Source of the DNA: Planctomycetaceae bacterium
GTDB lineage: Bacteria; Planctomycetota; Planctomycetia; Pirellulales; Pirellulaceae
Direction of reading: 5' to 3'
NCBI GenBank assembly: GCA_021298315.1
Contig: JAJTFC010000009.1
Coordinates: 53,124-117,123 of the forward strand
DNA length: 64,000 nucleotides
Shown piece after piece: positions 38,557 through 48,384 of the stretch; position 1 is the first letter of the stretch, and the number at the start of each line of letters is the position of its first letter. The position numbers and the translations under genes were made by a program. The notes under the pieces are model-generated. The model had not been told where the DNA came from. It searched no databases and saw nothing but the letters and a program-made list of their open reading frames with translations.

Positions 38557-39357
38557 ATGCTATTGGTATCTCAAATACGAAGGTCTTGCTTCCTGGTGCT
38601 ATCGTCCATCCATGTGTTGGGAACGCCTAGCATTATGTTTGGCCAAACTCCGAATTCAACCCAGGAACCGGCACCAACATCGCCGGATCTACAGGCGCCA
38701 GAGAGCGTCGCTAGAGACCAGAGCATCGGACGATGTGTTCCTGCGATGCCCGATTATCCCGCGTTTCAATCGTCCTACGGCAATCCCTATCGAATCATGG
38801 ATTGTCGAAACGGAGATTGCGAATCGACGAAAATAGAGCGATGGAAACGCAGCATGCAATCGAGCCATTGGGGCTACCCTGAGTATTTCCATCGCAACAC
38901 TTACGGACACGCACACCGAAACGCTTTTGCAAATAACATTCGCGATGGTGCTATCGAACGTGCCACGCTCTACCATCTGGATTTCTATCCTGAGGACTCG
39001 CCCTACGCACACATGCTGACTCCAAAAGGGCTCGAAAAATTGGAAAAAGCAATTTGCGTCAGCAACACTTTTGGCTCGCCATTGAAAGTAGAAAAATCCA
39101 ACAACCCAGAACTCAACGAAAAACGTCGCCAATGGCTCTCTGAACAGTCGACGGTCGCGCAAGCAGGAATCTTGCCCGATTCCATTTGGCTTACCGCTAA
39201 ACCGATGGGGATCCAAGCTACTGAGGCGATTCGTAATTATCAGCAAGGCATTTCGCCACGATCTGCAAACCAAGGAATGGCCAATCAAGGCATGGCCACT
39301 GGCTTCCCTGTCCTGCCTGGCGCCGGATCCTCGATGAACTCTCCTATCCCCCGCTAG
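38557..39357 (+). CDS. Hypothetical protein in Tad locus
   Basis: 266-aa ORF between secretin and TadD-like genes; signal-like N-terminus, short MANQGMANQGMA repeat. Confidence 0.55.
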   Translation: MLLVSQIRRSCFLVLSSIHVLGTPSIMFGQTPNSTQEPAPTSPDLQAPESVARDQSIGRCVPAMPDYPAFQSSYGNPYRIMDCRNGDCESTKIERWKRSMQSSHWGYPEYFHRNTYGHAHRNAFANNIRDGAIERATLYHLDFYPEDSPYAHMLTPKGLEKLEKAICVSNTFGSPLKVEKSNNPELNEKRRQWLSEQSTVAQAGILPDSIWLTAKPMGIQATEAIRNYQQGISPRSANQGMANQGMATGFPVLPGAGSSMNSPIPR

Positions 39358-39360
39358 AAC

Positions 39361-40104
39361 ATGACTGATCACCGCTCCATGCCAAACCGATTGCTGGTAG
39401 TTCTAGTTGCCGCTCAATTTATCTCCATGAGCGGGTGCAGTAGCTGGAAAGCTCTGAGCTTGAACTCCGACAGCAAATCCAAAGTCACCTCGCTAGACAA
39501 ACCTTCAAGCCTGTTTGATTCAAAACCCAACACGCGACAAGCACAACTGGATCTGGCGATTGTCGCGGCAGAGCAACACGAGGCAAAAGAAGAATATCGT
39601 GAAGCGATGAAGACTTACCAGAGTGTGCTTGAACTGGACAAAAAAAATAGCCTTGCACACCATCGCTTGGCGCTTCTTGCTTGCCGAATGTCGGCATCCA
39701 AACAAGCTCAGGAGCACTTCGAAGCCGCCTTGCGGCTTACACCCAAAAACACCGATTTGATCGCTGACTACGCCTACTGGTATTATCTTAATAAGCAAGA
39801 TTCCAATGCGACCGAACTGGTCGACCAAGGCCTCAAGAGAGAGCCTCAATCCGAGCGACTCCATGGAATCAAGGGGCTTCTTTTAACCCGAGAGCATCAG
39901 TGGGAACCAGCCGTCGATAGTTTCGTAAAATCCGGTTGCACGACTCAGCAAGCCTGGGCCAATATCGGACACGTGCTACTGCTCGAAGGAGACGTTCAAG
40001 CAGCTTCCTACTGGATCGAACATGCGGCGCAGGGCGAACAAGGTTCACTTGTCGCTAAAAAGACTCATAATGTCCTGCAAGCCTCTTACCCTGCTCCCAA
40101 CTAG
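39361..40104 (+). CDS. tadD: TPR lipoprotein, TadD-like
   Basis: Lipobox-like SMSGCSSW; TPRs AMKTYQSVLELDKKNSLAHHRLALLACR, AQEHFEAALRLTPKNTDLIADYAYWYYLN. Confidence 0.75.
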   Translation: MTDHRSMPNRLLVVLVAAQFISMSGCSSWKALSLNSDSKSKVTSLDKPSSLFDSKPNTRQAQLDLAIVAAEQHEAKEEYREAMKTYQSVLELDKKNSLAHHRLALLACRMSASKQAQEHFEAALRLTPKNTDLIADYAYWYYLNKQDSNATELVDQGLKREPQSERLHGIKGLLLTREHQWEPAVDSFVKSGCTTQQAWANIGHVLLLEGDVQAASYWIEHAAQGEQGSLVAKKTHNVLQASYPAPN

Positions 40105-40138
40105 AAAAGTTGCCAGCCTGAATCCCTCCGTTGATGCT

Positions 40139-40669
40139 CTAGGCCAACGATGCAATCATACGCATCGATTCAATGATCAGGACTCCAAGGGCTACCGGTA
40201 AGGCATAAGGGATGAGTCTCCGTCGTTTTTCGGACGAGTTAAATACCTCGTCTATCCCCGTTTGATGGTCTACCCCAGAAGCTTCACAGTCCGATGGCTC
40301 CACCGGGCTTGGACGATTCCGGTTGCTTACGAACCACAAAATAGAAATCACCCCTAGTATCATTCCACTGACCAAAAACACACCCAAGATCCCCTTGGGA
40401 CCATACCATGCCCCAAGTGCCGAAAGCCACTTGACGTCTCCTGCAGTCATTCCACCGATGACATAAAAGGGCATTAACAACAGGAATCCTACAAGTATAC
40501 CTAAGCATCCATGGACGATCCCATCCCAGCCATGAATGCAAGTATTCAAAGCAAGTCCAGCGACGAGCGTAATGACTACAGAGCGATTCGATATGCGGTA
40601 TTGACGCAGATCAGATTGCGCTACGAAGAGCACCAACGCCAGTAGGATCCAGGATCGGTATGAGTCCAT
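40139..40669 (-). CDS. Prepilin peptidase (A24 family, CpaA/TadV-like)
   Basis: SDLRQYRISNRSV (first catalytic Asp), GGMTAGDVKWLSALGAW (GxGD-like second Asp). Confidence 0.85.
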   Translation of the reverse strand: MDSYRSWILLALVLFVAQSDLRQYRISNRSVVITLVAGLALNTCIHGWDGIVHGCLGILVGFLLLMPFYVIGGMTAGDVKWLSALGAWYGPKGILGVFLVSGMILGVISILWFVSNRNRPSPVEPSDCEASGVDHQTGIDEVFNSSEKRRRLIPYALPVALGVLIIESMRMIASLA

Positions 40670-40677
40670 TTGGAATC

Positions 40678-42252
40678 CTATTCAACAAGGTAGACGGATT
40701 TGCCCATCGCCTTTGGCGAATTGTTGCCTGCAGTGACCTCCACAACCCCACTACCTGTTACCTTCATGTCCGATACGACGAACTGGGCATCGTATTTGCC
40801 TTGACCTGAAATACTGATCGGCATCCACTTCCCATAAAAAGTACCTGTGAGACTCGTTTCAGAGGTGTTTCCCGTGATTGACAGCACCTGGGTGTTGTGG
40901 CGACGCTGGTAGAACATCATCCCGTTGAAATCCTTGGAAATCGCTTTAGCCCCTGAATAAAGACTGGAATAGTTGTATTTAGTCGTATCGATGGGGCTTG
41001 TGTGAAAGGACGAATTGATGGCCGTGGAGCCAAATGTGGTGGTCGCCGCACTCGGCGGCGGGCTGGTAAGGTCAGTTGAATCAGGAAGCCCTGTCGTAGG
41101 ATTGAAATTCCCTCCGGTGTTATAGAACATGAGGCCCTCGGCAATCACCGTACCCCCCGTAAGCTTGAGAACATCTTGGTTGGCTTTTAGGGATCTTAAA
41201 ACGTAAATTCCAGGTACAAAATAGACCTTACCTCCGGTAATTGAGATGCTGTCATAAATACCTGGATAGAGGATCACGTCCCCCAAGGCTGCGCTATACA
41301 ATCCGCCAGCCACCGATTCATTGTTCGTGGCGCGATGATTCTGTCCGGTCGTATCGGAATTTAAACCCGTGACATTGTTGTTCGTCACCGACACGCTCCC
41401 TCTCAAACGGGCATCGAGTCCATTGCTTGCCATGGGGGTAACCACGTTGAGATAGGGGTCGGGTTCGGGTTGGACCTTGGTGTGCAGCGGAGGGACTTCG
41501 CCTGGAATCAATGGTTTAAACACGCTCGGGTTATCCACACCTCCAACAGAATCGATAATCCGAGCAAAAACGCCTTTTTCTGAATTGGGCGAACCGCCAG
41601 AAATCGCAACTCCATTGTTTCCATTATTGACGGCGTTGCCATACTCGTCGACTCCGCCACCCTCGGAATTGACGGCGATTCGACCGTTGACCTTTAATGC
41701 CGCCGACCCACTAACCGATAGACCAGGTCTCGCGTTCGGATTCAGTGTGATCACACCATCCTCGGGCAAAAAAGCCTCCGCACCAGCCACCGCTCGAGCC
41801 GTTACATCGATGTACGATTTGCTGAATGGAGAAAGACGTAGAAACAGAGTGTGGACTCTCTTTCGAGCGATGATCTCAAGATATCCTTCAACGTTAGCAT
41901 ACGGCCCAGAGGTAGGCGGCGAATGGATATCGGCTATCGTCGAATCGGTGTTGTTTAATGTCGCGAGATACTCCAAGGCCTTTGGATTCGATACGCTCGA
42001 CTGATTCCCCTCGATGATCTTCTTTCCACCAGCCAACGCCGCAGCATCCGCTGCGTTTTGGCAATGGCGCCATGTGTAATTGATCAAAGCCAGATCATAC
42101 ACCATGGCCAATATGCCGAAAAATAATGTTAAGCTAACCGTGAACATGGCGAGATAGGCTCCTCGTCGATTTCTTCGACGAGACCTTTTGGTCGCTCTCC
42201 GGATTCGAGGTGATAGATCGCTCTTCTTTGTCCAATTCAATTGAGACAGCAT
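40678..42252 (-). CDS. TadG-like pilus assembly protein
   Basis: RRNRRGAYLAMFTVSLTLFFGILAMVYDLALINYTWRHCQNAADAAALAGGK. Confidence 0.8.
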   Translation of the reverse strand: MLSQLNWTKKSDLSPRIRRATKRSRRRNRRGAYLAMFTVSLTLFFGILAMVYDLALINYTWRHCQNAADAAALAGGKKIIEGNQSSVSNPKALEYLATLNNTDSTIADIHSPPTSGPYANVEGYLEIIARKRVHTLFLRLSPFSKSYIDVTARAVAGAEAFLPEDGVITLNPNARPGLSVSGSAALKVNGRIAVNSEGGGVDEYGNAVNNGNNGVAISGGSPNSEKGVFARIIDSVGGVDNPSVFKPLIPGEVPPLHTKVQPEPDPYLNVVTPMASNGLDARLRGSVSVTNNNVTGLNSDTTGQNHRATNNESVAGGLYSAALGDVILYPGIYDSISITGGKVYFVPGIYVLRSLKANQDVLKLTGGTVIAEGLMFYNTGGNFNPTTGLPDSTDLTSPPPSAATTTFGSTAINSSFHTSPIDTTKYNYSSLYSGAKAISKDFNGMMFYQRRHNTQVLSITGNTSETSLTGTFYGKWMPISISGQGKYDAQFVVSDMKVTGSGVVEVTAGNNSPKAMGKSVYLVE

Positions 42253-42270
42253 GACCCGGGTTCCTTGTTC

Positions 42271-42780
42271 TCAGTGCGCGATCGCCATGGTTACGGTTGA
42301 TGAAATATTCGTCGTCAACGAAGTACCTCCCGTCGATGCAGAAAGGGTACCGTCAGGAAGGCTAGAACTGGAAATCGTCACTTCGACCCGATTCCCGCTG
42401 ATTCCACTGTTGCCTCCATCGGGCCAAGTCAATCGGTAGTAGATGCTCATAGGATGACCTGCGTTGTATTTGCTGGCCATCAGATCCCCAACCACACTAC
42501 CATCGCCAAAGGAGCCAGTTAGGGTCGTTGGGCCCCAAGGCCCAAGTTTCTCCGCCGCAGAACCATGAACAATGGCTTTTCTGGCCAAGAATTTTGCCAT
42601 CGCTGCATAACGCTGGGTTTGATAGATCCGGATACCCAACGTGAACACTGAAATCACAGTGATGATGTAGACTGGGAAAACCAAGGCAAACTCCAGTGAA
42701 ACAGCTCCCCAACGCCTTGGAAGCCCAACTCCTGGTTTGCGATTTTTCGGAACCGACGCGACGCAACACGGGTGTCTCAT
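42271..42780 (-). CDS. TadE/TadF-like pseudopilin
   Basis: RRWGAVSLEFALVFPVYIITVISVFTLGIRIYQTQRYA. Confidence 0.8.
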   Translation of the reverse strand: MRHPCCVASVPKNRKPGVGLPRRWGAVSLEFALVFPVYIITVISVFTLGIRIYQTQRYAAMAKFLARKAIVHGSAAEKLGPWGPTTLTGSFGDGSVVGDLMASKYNAGHPMSIYYRLTWPDGGNSGISGNRVEVTISSSSLPDGTLSASTGGTSLTTNISSTVTMAIAH

Positions 42781-42790
42781 CTTTGATTTC

Positions 42791-43267
42791 CTATCCAGCA
42801 GCCATCACGGAAACTTGACTCGATACGGTTGCCTGGCTGGGCAGTCCAGGCCAAACAAAATAGACTCGGTGCGTATACTCAACCTTTACGGTGATGCGTT
42901 TCTCCACGTTGGAAATCTGTTCAATAACCGGCGTATACACAACCAATGACGAAGGATCCACCCATGGGGAACCTTGCACCGAACTGATGGTCGCTTGATT
43001 GAGCCCTTGTTGCCATGACTGAAGGGATACATCGGTCACTGGATTAAATGCAGCGTATCGGCTTGCTGCACCCGCAGCATCGGCGACCACCAGTCGGAAG
43101 TAAGCGACTCGTGCGATATCCAAGGTTGCGATCGTTAGTAGCATTGTGACCGGGATCGTAATCGCAAACTCAAAGAGTGCGGCTCCTTTACGATATCTCC
43201 TTACACGCGAAATCGACCGTGGATTCGTCCTGAGGGAAACTGCGAATAAGACAGTTTTTTTTATCAT
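42791..43267 (-). CDS. TadE-like pseudopilin
   Basis: RYRKGAALFEFAITIPVTMLLTIATLDIARVAYFRLVVADAAGAASRYA. Confidence 0.82.
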   Translation of the reverse strand: MIKKTVLFAVSLRTNPRSISRVRRYRKGAALFEFAITIPVTMLLTIATLDIARVAYFRLVVADAAGAASRYAAFNPVTDVSLQSWQQGLNQATISSVQGSPWVDPSSLVVYTPVIEQISNVEKRITVKVEYTHRVYFVWPGLPSQATVSSQVSVMAAG

Positions 43268-44136
43268 TGCTTGGACAACTCCCGGAAAATCGTGATCGCT
43301 GCTGGTCCCATCGTTACGACAAAGAGTGCAGGCAGGATACAGATAACAGTTGGTATCAAAATCTTTGCCACAGCCTGCTGAGCGAGTGTCTCGGCAGCAT
43401 ACATCCGTTTTTGCCGCATGGAAGCGGCGAAAACTTCCATCGCGTCAGATAAGCTTGATCCATATTTTTCAGCTTGGACGATTACCGTAGACATACTACG
43501 CAACTCTTCCAAATCAAATCGATCTGCCAATGATCGCATCGATTCGCCCACACCGCGTCCCATGCGAGTCTCACGGTCAACGATCGCCAACTCTAAGGCT
43601 AACTCAGGATGAGCCGTTGCCAATTCCTGGGAAACCCTCGCTAGCGATGCGGGCAAACTCATTCCTGCCTCCAAGCAAATACTGAGAATATCCAAGGCAT
43701 CTGGGATAGCGCGTCGAATGAGTGTCTGACGCTTGGTCTTTAGCTTGTCGAGCACAAACGATGGGACAATAATCCCCGCGATCGCCACTGCACCCCCGAC
43801 CAAGATCGTCGTACTGAACGGGATTTTTGTAAACGATGAAACACCTACCGCGACCAAAAGTGGAATAACGAACGACAAGAGTTTCGATGCTGTGATCCAA
43901 AAAATAGCATTCCGACCATAAAAGCCCGCTTGAATTAATCGTTGACGCAATTGCTCCTGTTGATCGTTCTTTTCAATTCGCTTGCGAACATCCCGGTGGA
44001 ATTGGGACTCGCCGGGCTTGGGCGCATCGCTCTTCGATTTGTCAGTTGCATGCCCTTGGCCTGTCGATAAAAAGTAGAACAAGCCGACAGCTAATACAGT
44101 TGCAGTGGCGATGTAGAAAATTGCACTTAAGTCCAT
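43264..44136 (-). CDS. tadC: Tad inner-membrane protein TadC-like (GspF/T2SF domain)
   Basis: DALDILSICLEAGMSLPASLARVSQEL; LRSMSTVIVQAEKYGSSLSDAMEVFAASMRQKRMYAAETLAQQAVAKILIPTVICILPALFVV. Confidence 0.88.
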   Translation of the reverse strand: MDLSAIFYIATATVLAVGLFYFLSTGQGHATDKSKSDAPKPGESQFHRDVRKRIEKNDQQEQLRQRLIQAGFYGRNAIFWITASKLLSFVIPLLVAVGVSSFTKIPFSTTILVGGAVAIAGIIVPSFVLDKLKTKRQTLIRRAIPDALDILSICLEAGMSLPASLARVSQELATAHPELALELAIVDRETRMGRGVGESMRSLADRFDLEELRSMSTVIVQAEKYGSSLSDAMEVFAASMRQKRMYAAETLAQQAVAKILIPTVICILPALFVVTMGPAAITIFRELSKQ

Positions 44137-44147
44137 TTAGCACCTCG

Positions 44148-45113
44148 CTACTGGTCGAAATTGATGATGCGTTGCATCCAAAAATAACCGACTCCCATCC
44201 AAACCACTGTTCCGGCAATCAAAGGCTTGAATTCCAGCAAGGGGAGCAGGTAAGTTGGACTCAGAACCGATAGCATGCCGGCAAGACCGATCGGCAAGGC
44301 GATCATCATGTAGGCTTGCATCCTACCTTCAGCCGTTAGGGCCATCACCTTTTGTCTCATTTTCTCGCGATCTCGGATCACATGCGAGAGTTTGTTAAGC
44401 AGTTGAGATAAGTTGCCACCAGCTGTGGAGTTGATGGTCAATGCGACCACAAAAATCTTAACCTCCAAAAGCCCCGTCCTCTTGGCCAATTCCTTGAGAG
44501 ATGCCTCCGGGGTCAATCCGAGGTTCTGTTGTTCCCAGCAATAGGCGAACTCTTCTGCCAAAGGGGATGTAAACTCGTCGGCAATCGCTCGCATCGCTTG
44601 ACTGACCGTTTGACCCGATCGCAGAACCCTCGCGAGCATCTCATAGGCGTCAGGCAACTGAGACAACAGCTTTTGCTGACGCTGTTTTCTTTTAACTAGC
44701 ACGAATGCAAAGGGCAAAAAACCAGCGCCAAAACCACAAAGGATTCCAATCGATATGCTTTTCAACAGAAATCCTGACACGGCCGCAACCAGGAGTGTTA
44801 CGCAGGCAGCCATCGCGACAAACGCTTCAGGCCGTACGCCTACGATACCCGACTGGGCTACGATCAATTTCCACTTGGCCCACAACGAAGGATTTTCATA
44901 GTATTGAGCGATCTGCGATACCGCCTTTTGCTGAGCCTCCTTCGAGTCGAACTCGATTCGAGCCCGTTCGGCATTTCGCAGACGTATCTCCTCCTTCATC
45001 CGAGTCGCTTGATGCTTGCGACGATCCTCAATCACCTCAATCATGAAGTAATTCATGGCGGCAATGAAAGCGAAGCCCGCGAAGAATGCCATCGTAATGT
45101 ATACGATCAACAT
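44148..45113 (-). CDS. tadB: Tad inner-membrane protein TadB-like (T2SF domain)
   Basis: LPDAYEMLARVLRSGQTVSQAMRAIADEF; INSTAGGNLSQLLNKLSHVIRDREKMRQKVMALTAEGRMQAYMMIALPIGLAGMLSVLSPTY. Confidence 0.9.
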   Translation of the reverse strand: MLIVYITMAFFAGFAFIAAMNYFMIEVIEDRRKHQATRMKEEIRLRNAERARIEFDSKEAQQKAVSQIAQYYENPSLWAKWKLIVAQSGIVGVRPEAFVAMAACVTLLVAAVSGFLLKSISIGILCGFGAGFLPFAFVLVKRKQRQQKLLSQLPDAYEMLARVLRSGQTVSQAMRAIADEFTSPLAEEFAYCWEQQNLGLTPEASLKELAKRTGLLEVKIFVVALTINSTAGGNLSQLLNKLSHVIRDREKMRQKVMALTAEGRMQAYMMIALPIGLAGMLSVLSPTYLLPLLEFKPLIAGTVVWMGVGYFWMQRIINFDQ

Positions 45114-45115
45114 CT

Positions 45116-46594
45116 CTAGACTCTCCCTTTGCAGTCCATGAGCATCCGTCGCTCAAACAACTCTACCGGCACTTCTACACCGTAAGCCGACAAGCGGTCT
45201 AGGAGAACAGGCCGAATACCGGTGGCCCAAAACTGACCTTTCGTCACCAAATCCTCATTGAGCCCCATTTGCTTGAACTCAAAGATATCGTGCATGCTGA
45301 TGACATCACCTTCCATCCCGGTGATCTCAGAGATTCGAGTGATTTTTCGAACGCCCCCCGGAAGACGATTGACCTGTACGACCATATGCACCGCTGAGGC
45401 GACTTGTTTGCGAATGACCCAGATGGGCAAGTCGAATCCGGCCATACCCACCATCATCTCCAAACGGCTTACTGCATCCCGCGAGGTGTTGGCATGGATT
45501 GTCGTCAAACTACCCTCGTGGCCAGTATTCATCGCTTGCAACATGTCCAAGGCCTCTGGTCCCCGACACTCACCGATGATGATCCGATCTGGACGCATTC
45601 GAAGTGCATTTTTTACCAAATCCCGAGCTGTCACCGCCCCGTGCCCTTCCACATTTGCAACCCGAGTCTCCATCCGAACAACGTGCGGTTGTTGCAATCG
45701 AAGCTCTGCCGCATCCTCAATCGTCGCGACTCGCTCATACTCAGGGATGTATCCAGAAAGACAGTTCAATAGAGTCGTCTTTCCGCTACCTGTTCCTCCG
45801 GAAACAAGCATGTTGATACGGGCTTTGACACAAGCCGTTAGGAATTGAACCATTTCCGCCGTTATCGACTGGTTGGCGATCAATCGATCGGCCGTCAAAG
45901 GCTTGGAACCAAATCGACGAATCGATACCAAAGCTCCATCGAGTGCCAGAGGTGCAATCACGGCATTCAAACGGCTACCATCTGCCAATCTCGCATCAAC
46001 CATCGGAGTGGTTTCGTCGATTCTCCGTCCAACCTCAGCAACGATTCTCTGAATAATCTGAACCAAGTGCTCGTCATCATGAAAAATGATCGGCGTTCGA
46101 AACAGCCTCCCTTGCCGTTCAACGTAGATCATCTTGGGACCATTGATCATGATGTCCGAGACCAACGGATCGGCTCTCAATGCTTCCAGTGGCCCAAGGC
46201 CGAAAACTTCGTCCATTACCTCGTCTATCAAGGTCGAGTGAGTAACGTCCAAGCCTGCCAAATCCGCTGATCCACAAATCGACTCCGCTTGACGCCGAAC
46301 CTCGACTCGCAACTTTGAAGGATCCCACCTGGCCATCGAGCCGATGTCCAGATTGCTGATCACCTTTTGGTGCAACTGGCGTTTCAATGCAACAAACTTT
46401 GGATTCGCTTTTGGTTCCAGAGTCTTCAGCCAGGCTTGAGTCTCATCCAGAGGCTTGACAGCAACCGTTGGCTGAGTCGGATTCGCAGTCTCTGCCGACG
46501 GATCGGAATCCTTTGATAAATCACCTTGGGGATCTGTCGCTGAGGAACTACCTACAGTCTTTTGATTTCGGTTTGTCCCTTTGAACCAATTCAT
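45116..46594 (-). CDS. tadA: Tad secretion ATPase (CpaF/TadA)
   Basis: LVSGGTGSGKTTLLNCLSGYIPEYERVATIEDAAELRLQQPHVVRMETR; NALRMRPDRIIIGECRGPEALDMLQAMNTGHEGSLTTIHAN. Confidence 0.97.
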   Translation of the reverse strand: MNWFKGTNRNQKTVGSSSATDPQGDLSKDSDPSAETANPTQPTVAVKPLDETQAWLKTLEPKANPKFVALKRQLHQKVISNLDIGSMARWDPSKLRVEVRRQAESICGSADLAGLDVTHSTLIDEVMDEVFGLGPLEALRADPLVSDIMINGPKMIYVERQGRLFRTPIIFHDDEHLVQIIQRIVAEVGRRIDETTPMVDARLADGSRLNAVIAPLALDGALVSIRRFGSKPLTADRLIANQSITAEMVQFLTACVKARINMLVSGGTGSGKTTLLNCLSGYIPEYERVATIEDAAELRLQQPHVVRMETRVANVEGHGAVTARDLVKNALRMRPDRIIIGECRGPEALDMLQAMNTGHEGSLTTIHANTSRDAVSRLEMMVGMAGFDLPIWVIRKQVASAVHMVVQVNRLPGGVRKITRISEITGMEGDVISMHDIFEFKQMGLNEDLVTKGQFWATGIRPVLLDRLSAYGVEVPVELFERRMLMDCKGRV

Positions 46595-46622
46595 TCAGAT
46601 ACCCCTAAGTTTTTAAACGATT

Positions 46623-47621
46623 CTACTTGGATTTCGTCCGAACGGGTACCACCCCCACTCGTGATCCACGAATCGTTCGAATGGCGGTAAATCCAGGTGG
46701 ACGTGTATTGGCCTCCGCGAAACTCGAAAGCAACGCTTGCATCTCCTCAACAGTCATCGACTCTTCAGCCGGTGTCGTAGGGTAGATCTCCTCTTCCACT
46801 AGCTCCACAGTCCCCTGGCTATCTTTGGCTCCATCGGCTGTAGAGTCCGACACTCCTTGGTTATTCGAAATCTTGCGCAGAGCGCTCAGATCCGTCGCAT
46901 CGCCAAGATCTGCCTCGAGTATCTCCTCGCTCATTGTAATCGTTTGGTCCTCGGGGTTCCTGAGTGAAAGGGATAATACCCCCTCTTTCTGCCCCAATCC
47001 TAACACCGCTGCTTGCTTGGGCGTTACCATCAACGTTACGGTCGATGCCTTCGATTCGTTCTTGTCGCTTGCACCCCCTGCCCTATTGGCTCCAGTGCTA
47101 TCGACAATCCTGTCAACGGCCATCACCTCTACGTTTTGTAGAAGGGTCTCTGAAACCCCCGAATCAGAACCACCCCCGCCCGGATTGGACTTCGTCAGCA
47201 ATACGTCCACCTTGTCTCCCACATTGATCAATCCCGAAACCCGATTCGCAGAACTCGCTGCGGTGATGCTATATGCCCTCAAACCCGCAGGGATCAGAGT
47301 CGCCAGTCCCGCTTTTGCTCCAACACTAGTTATTTTATTGCTCATGACGTACTCGCCCTCGTACATCGCGACTGTGGCAACGCGACCAATCACTTCCTCG
47401 AGCGATTGAGGCATCGATTTGTGAGCAAACTCGGCAGGTATCTGGCGAGCCTCAACGTGCTCTTCCTGAATCTTGTACCCCCGACCTATTGGCTTTTTGA
47501 CAGTAATGACCGTGGTCAACTCCTTTGCCACTTTGTTCGAATGAATCTGGGTAACCCCTACGATCGCAGATACCCCGCTTGCAATTGCAAGAAGAAAAAC
47601 CAGCCAAGTTCTCAACGTCAT
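46623..47621 (-). CDS. cpaB: Flp pilus assembly protein CpaB/RcpC
   Basis: VKKPIGRGYKIQEEHVEARQIPAEF; GLRAYSITAASSANRVSGLINVGDKVDVLLT; TVTLMVTPKQAAVLGLGQKEGVLSLSLRNPED. Confidence 0.92.
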   Translation of the reverse strand: MTLRTWLVFLLAIASGVSAIVGVTQIHSNKVAKELTTVITVKKPIGRGYKIQEEHVEARQIPAEFAHKSMPQSLEEVIGRVATVAMYEGEYVMSNKITSVGAKAGLATLIPAGLRAYSITAASSANRVSGLINVGDKVDVLLTKSNPGGGGSDSGVSETLLQNVEVMAVDRIVDSTGANRAGGASDKNESKASTVTLMVTPKQAAVLGLGQKEGVLSLSLRNPEDQTITMSEEILEADLGDATDLSALRKISNNQGVSDSTADGAKDSQGTVELVEEEIYPTTPAEESMTVEEMQALLSSFAEANTRPPGFTAIRTIRGSRVGVVPVRTKSK

Positions 47622-47687
47622 AACCCACCTACCTTGCCCCTAAAAACAAATCGATCAAAACCCTGATAACTCGACACGACCAAGCCA

Positions 47688-47728
47688 AAAGGGGCGGCTC
47701 GACGCCTTAGCATCGACCGCCCCTTCCC
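47688..47728 (-). terminator. Hairpin between flp copy 1 and cpaB (terminator/attenuator)
   Basis: AAGGGGCGG..TCGA...TCGA.CCGCCCCTT inverted repeat just downstream of flp1 on the minus strand. Confidence 0.6.
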
Positions 47729-47753
47729 CTCCCAAGCAGATTCAGAAATCTAG

Positions 47754-47936
47754 CTAGCTAGGAATTTTGGTCGACGCGTTTTCGAACAAGGAGGTCAAGT
47801 TGCCTCCAAGCAGTGTCATCGCTGCGACGGCAACGATGGCGATAAGGCCAACGAGCAAACCGTATTCAAGCATGGTTGCTCCACGCTCATCACGAACAAA
47901 ACGACCAACAACCTTCGATACTAGTGCGCTATACAT
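47754..47936 (-). CDS. flp: Flp/Fap-type pilin, copy 1
   Basis: MYSALVSKVVGRFVRDERG|ATMLEYGLLVGLIAIVAVAAMTLLGG: class IVb prepilin motif; ATG at 47936 inside ORF up to 47999. Confidence 0.92.
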   Translation of the reverse strand: MYSALVSKVVGRFVRDERGATMLEYGLLVGLIAIVAVAAMTLLGGNLTSLFENASTKIPS

Positions 47937-48022
47937 GAATCTGACCCTTACAGGAATCTTCCGCTCCGACTCGTGCGCCTCAACCAATCCGCTGTCCACT
48001 TGTCTTTACGGAAGGTGCTAGA

Positions 48023-48038
48023 TGCGATTAGTGTGCCA
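48023..48038 (-). promoter_or_regulatory. Sigma54-type promoter upstream of flp copy 1
   Basis: Minus strand TGGCACACTAATCGCA: GG-N10-GC match to the -24/-12 consensus. Confidence 0.75.
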
Positions 48039-48309
48039 AACTCACCGCAGGCTGAGGGTTTTTGTTTGAGAATTAAATCCATTTCCTGATTTGGTCGAAA
48101 AACACAGTAAATTCGCGACCGATTTTTATACCCAAAACACTCGACGCAAGACTAAACCGATCCACTGTCCTGGAAATCGCATTTCGAATCTTAGAACGCA
48201 ATTCCAATCTGAGATGGCTGATACAACTGGTTAATCCAGCTCGGGACAATCAGAATCAGAATCAGAACCCAGAGCACCGACCTCCAACAAACGCGCCGAT
48301 GAATGAACG

Positions 48310-48356
48310 AAAAAAGGGTGAGTGATACCTTCTTCGGTATCGCCCACCCTTTTGGT
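48310..48356 (-). terminator. Hairpin terminator downstream of flp copy 2
   Basis: AAAAGGGTGaGTGATACC-TTCTTC-GGTATCgCCCACCCTTTT long inverted repeat between the two flp genes. Confidence 0.7.
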
Positions 48357-48384
48357 GATTTTCCCTTGTTGCCGCTTCTGCAGG

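Noticed and set aside
38689-39372. 227-aa minus-strand ORF opposite 38557..39357
   Set aside because: The plus-strand ORF fits the Tad operon spacing (4-bp gaps) better; antisense ORF lacks domain or signal.
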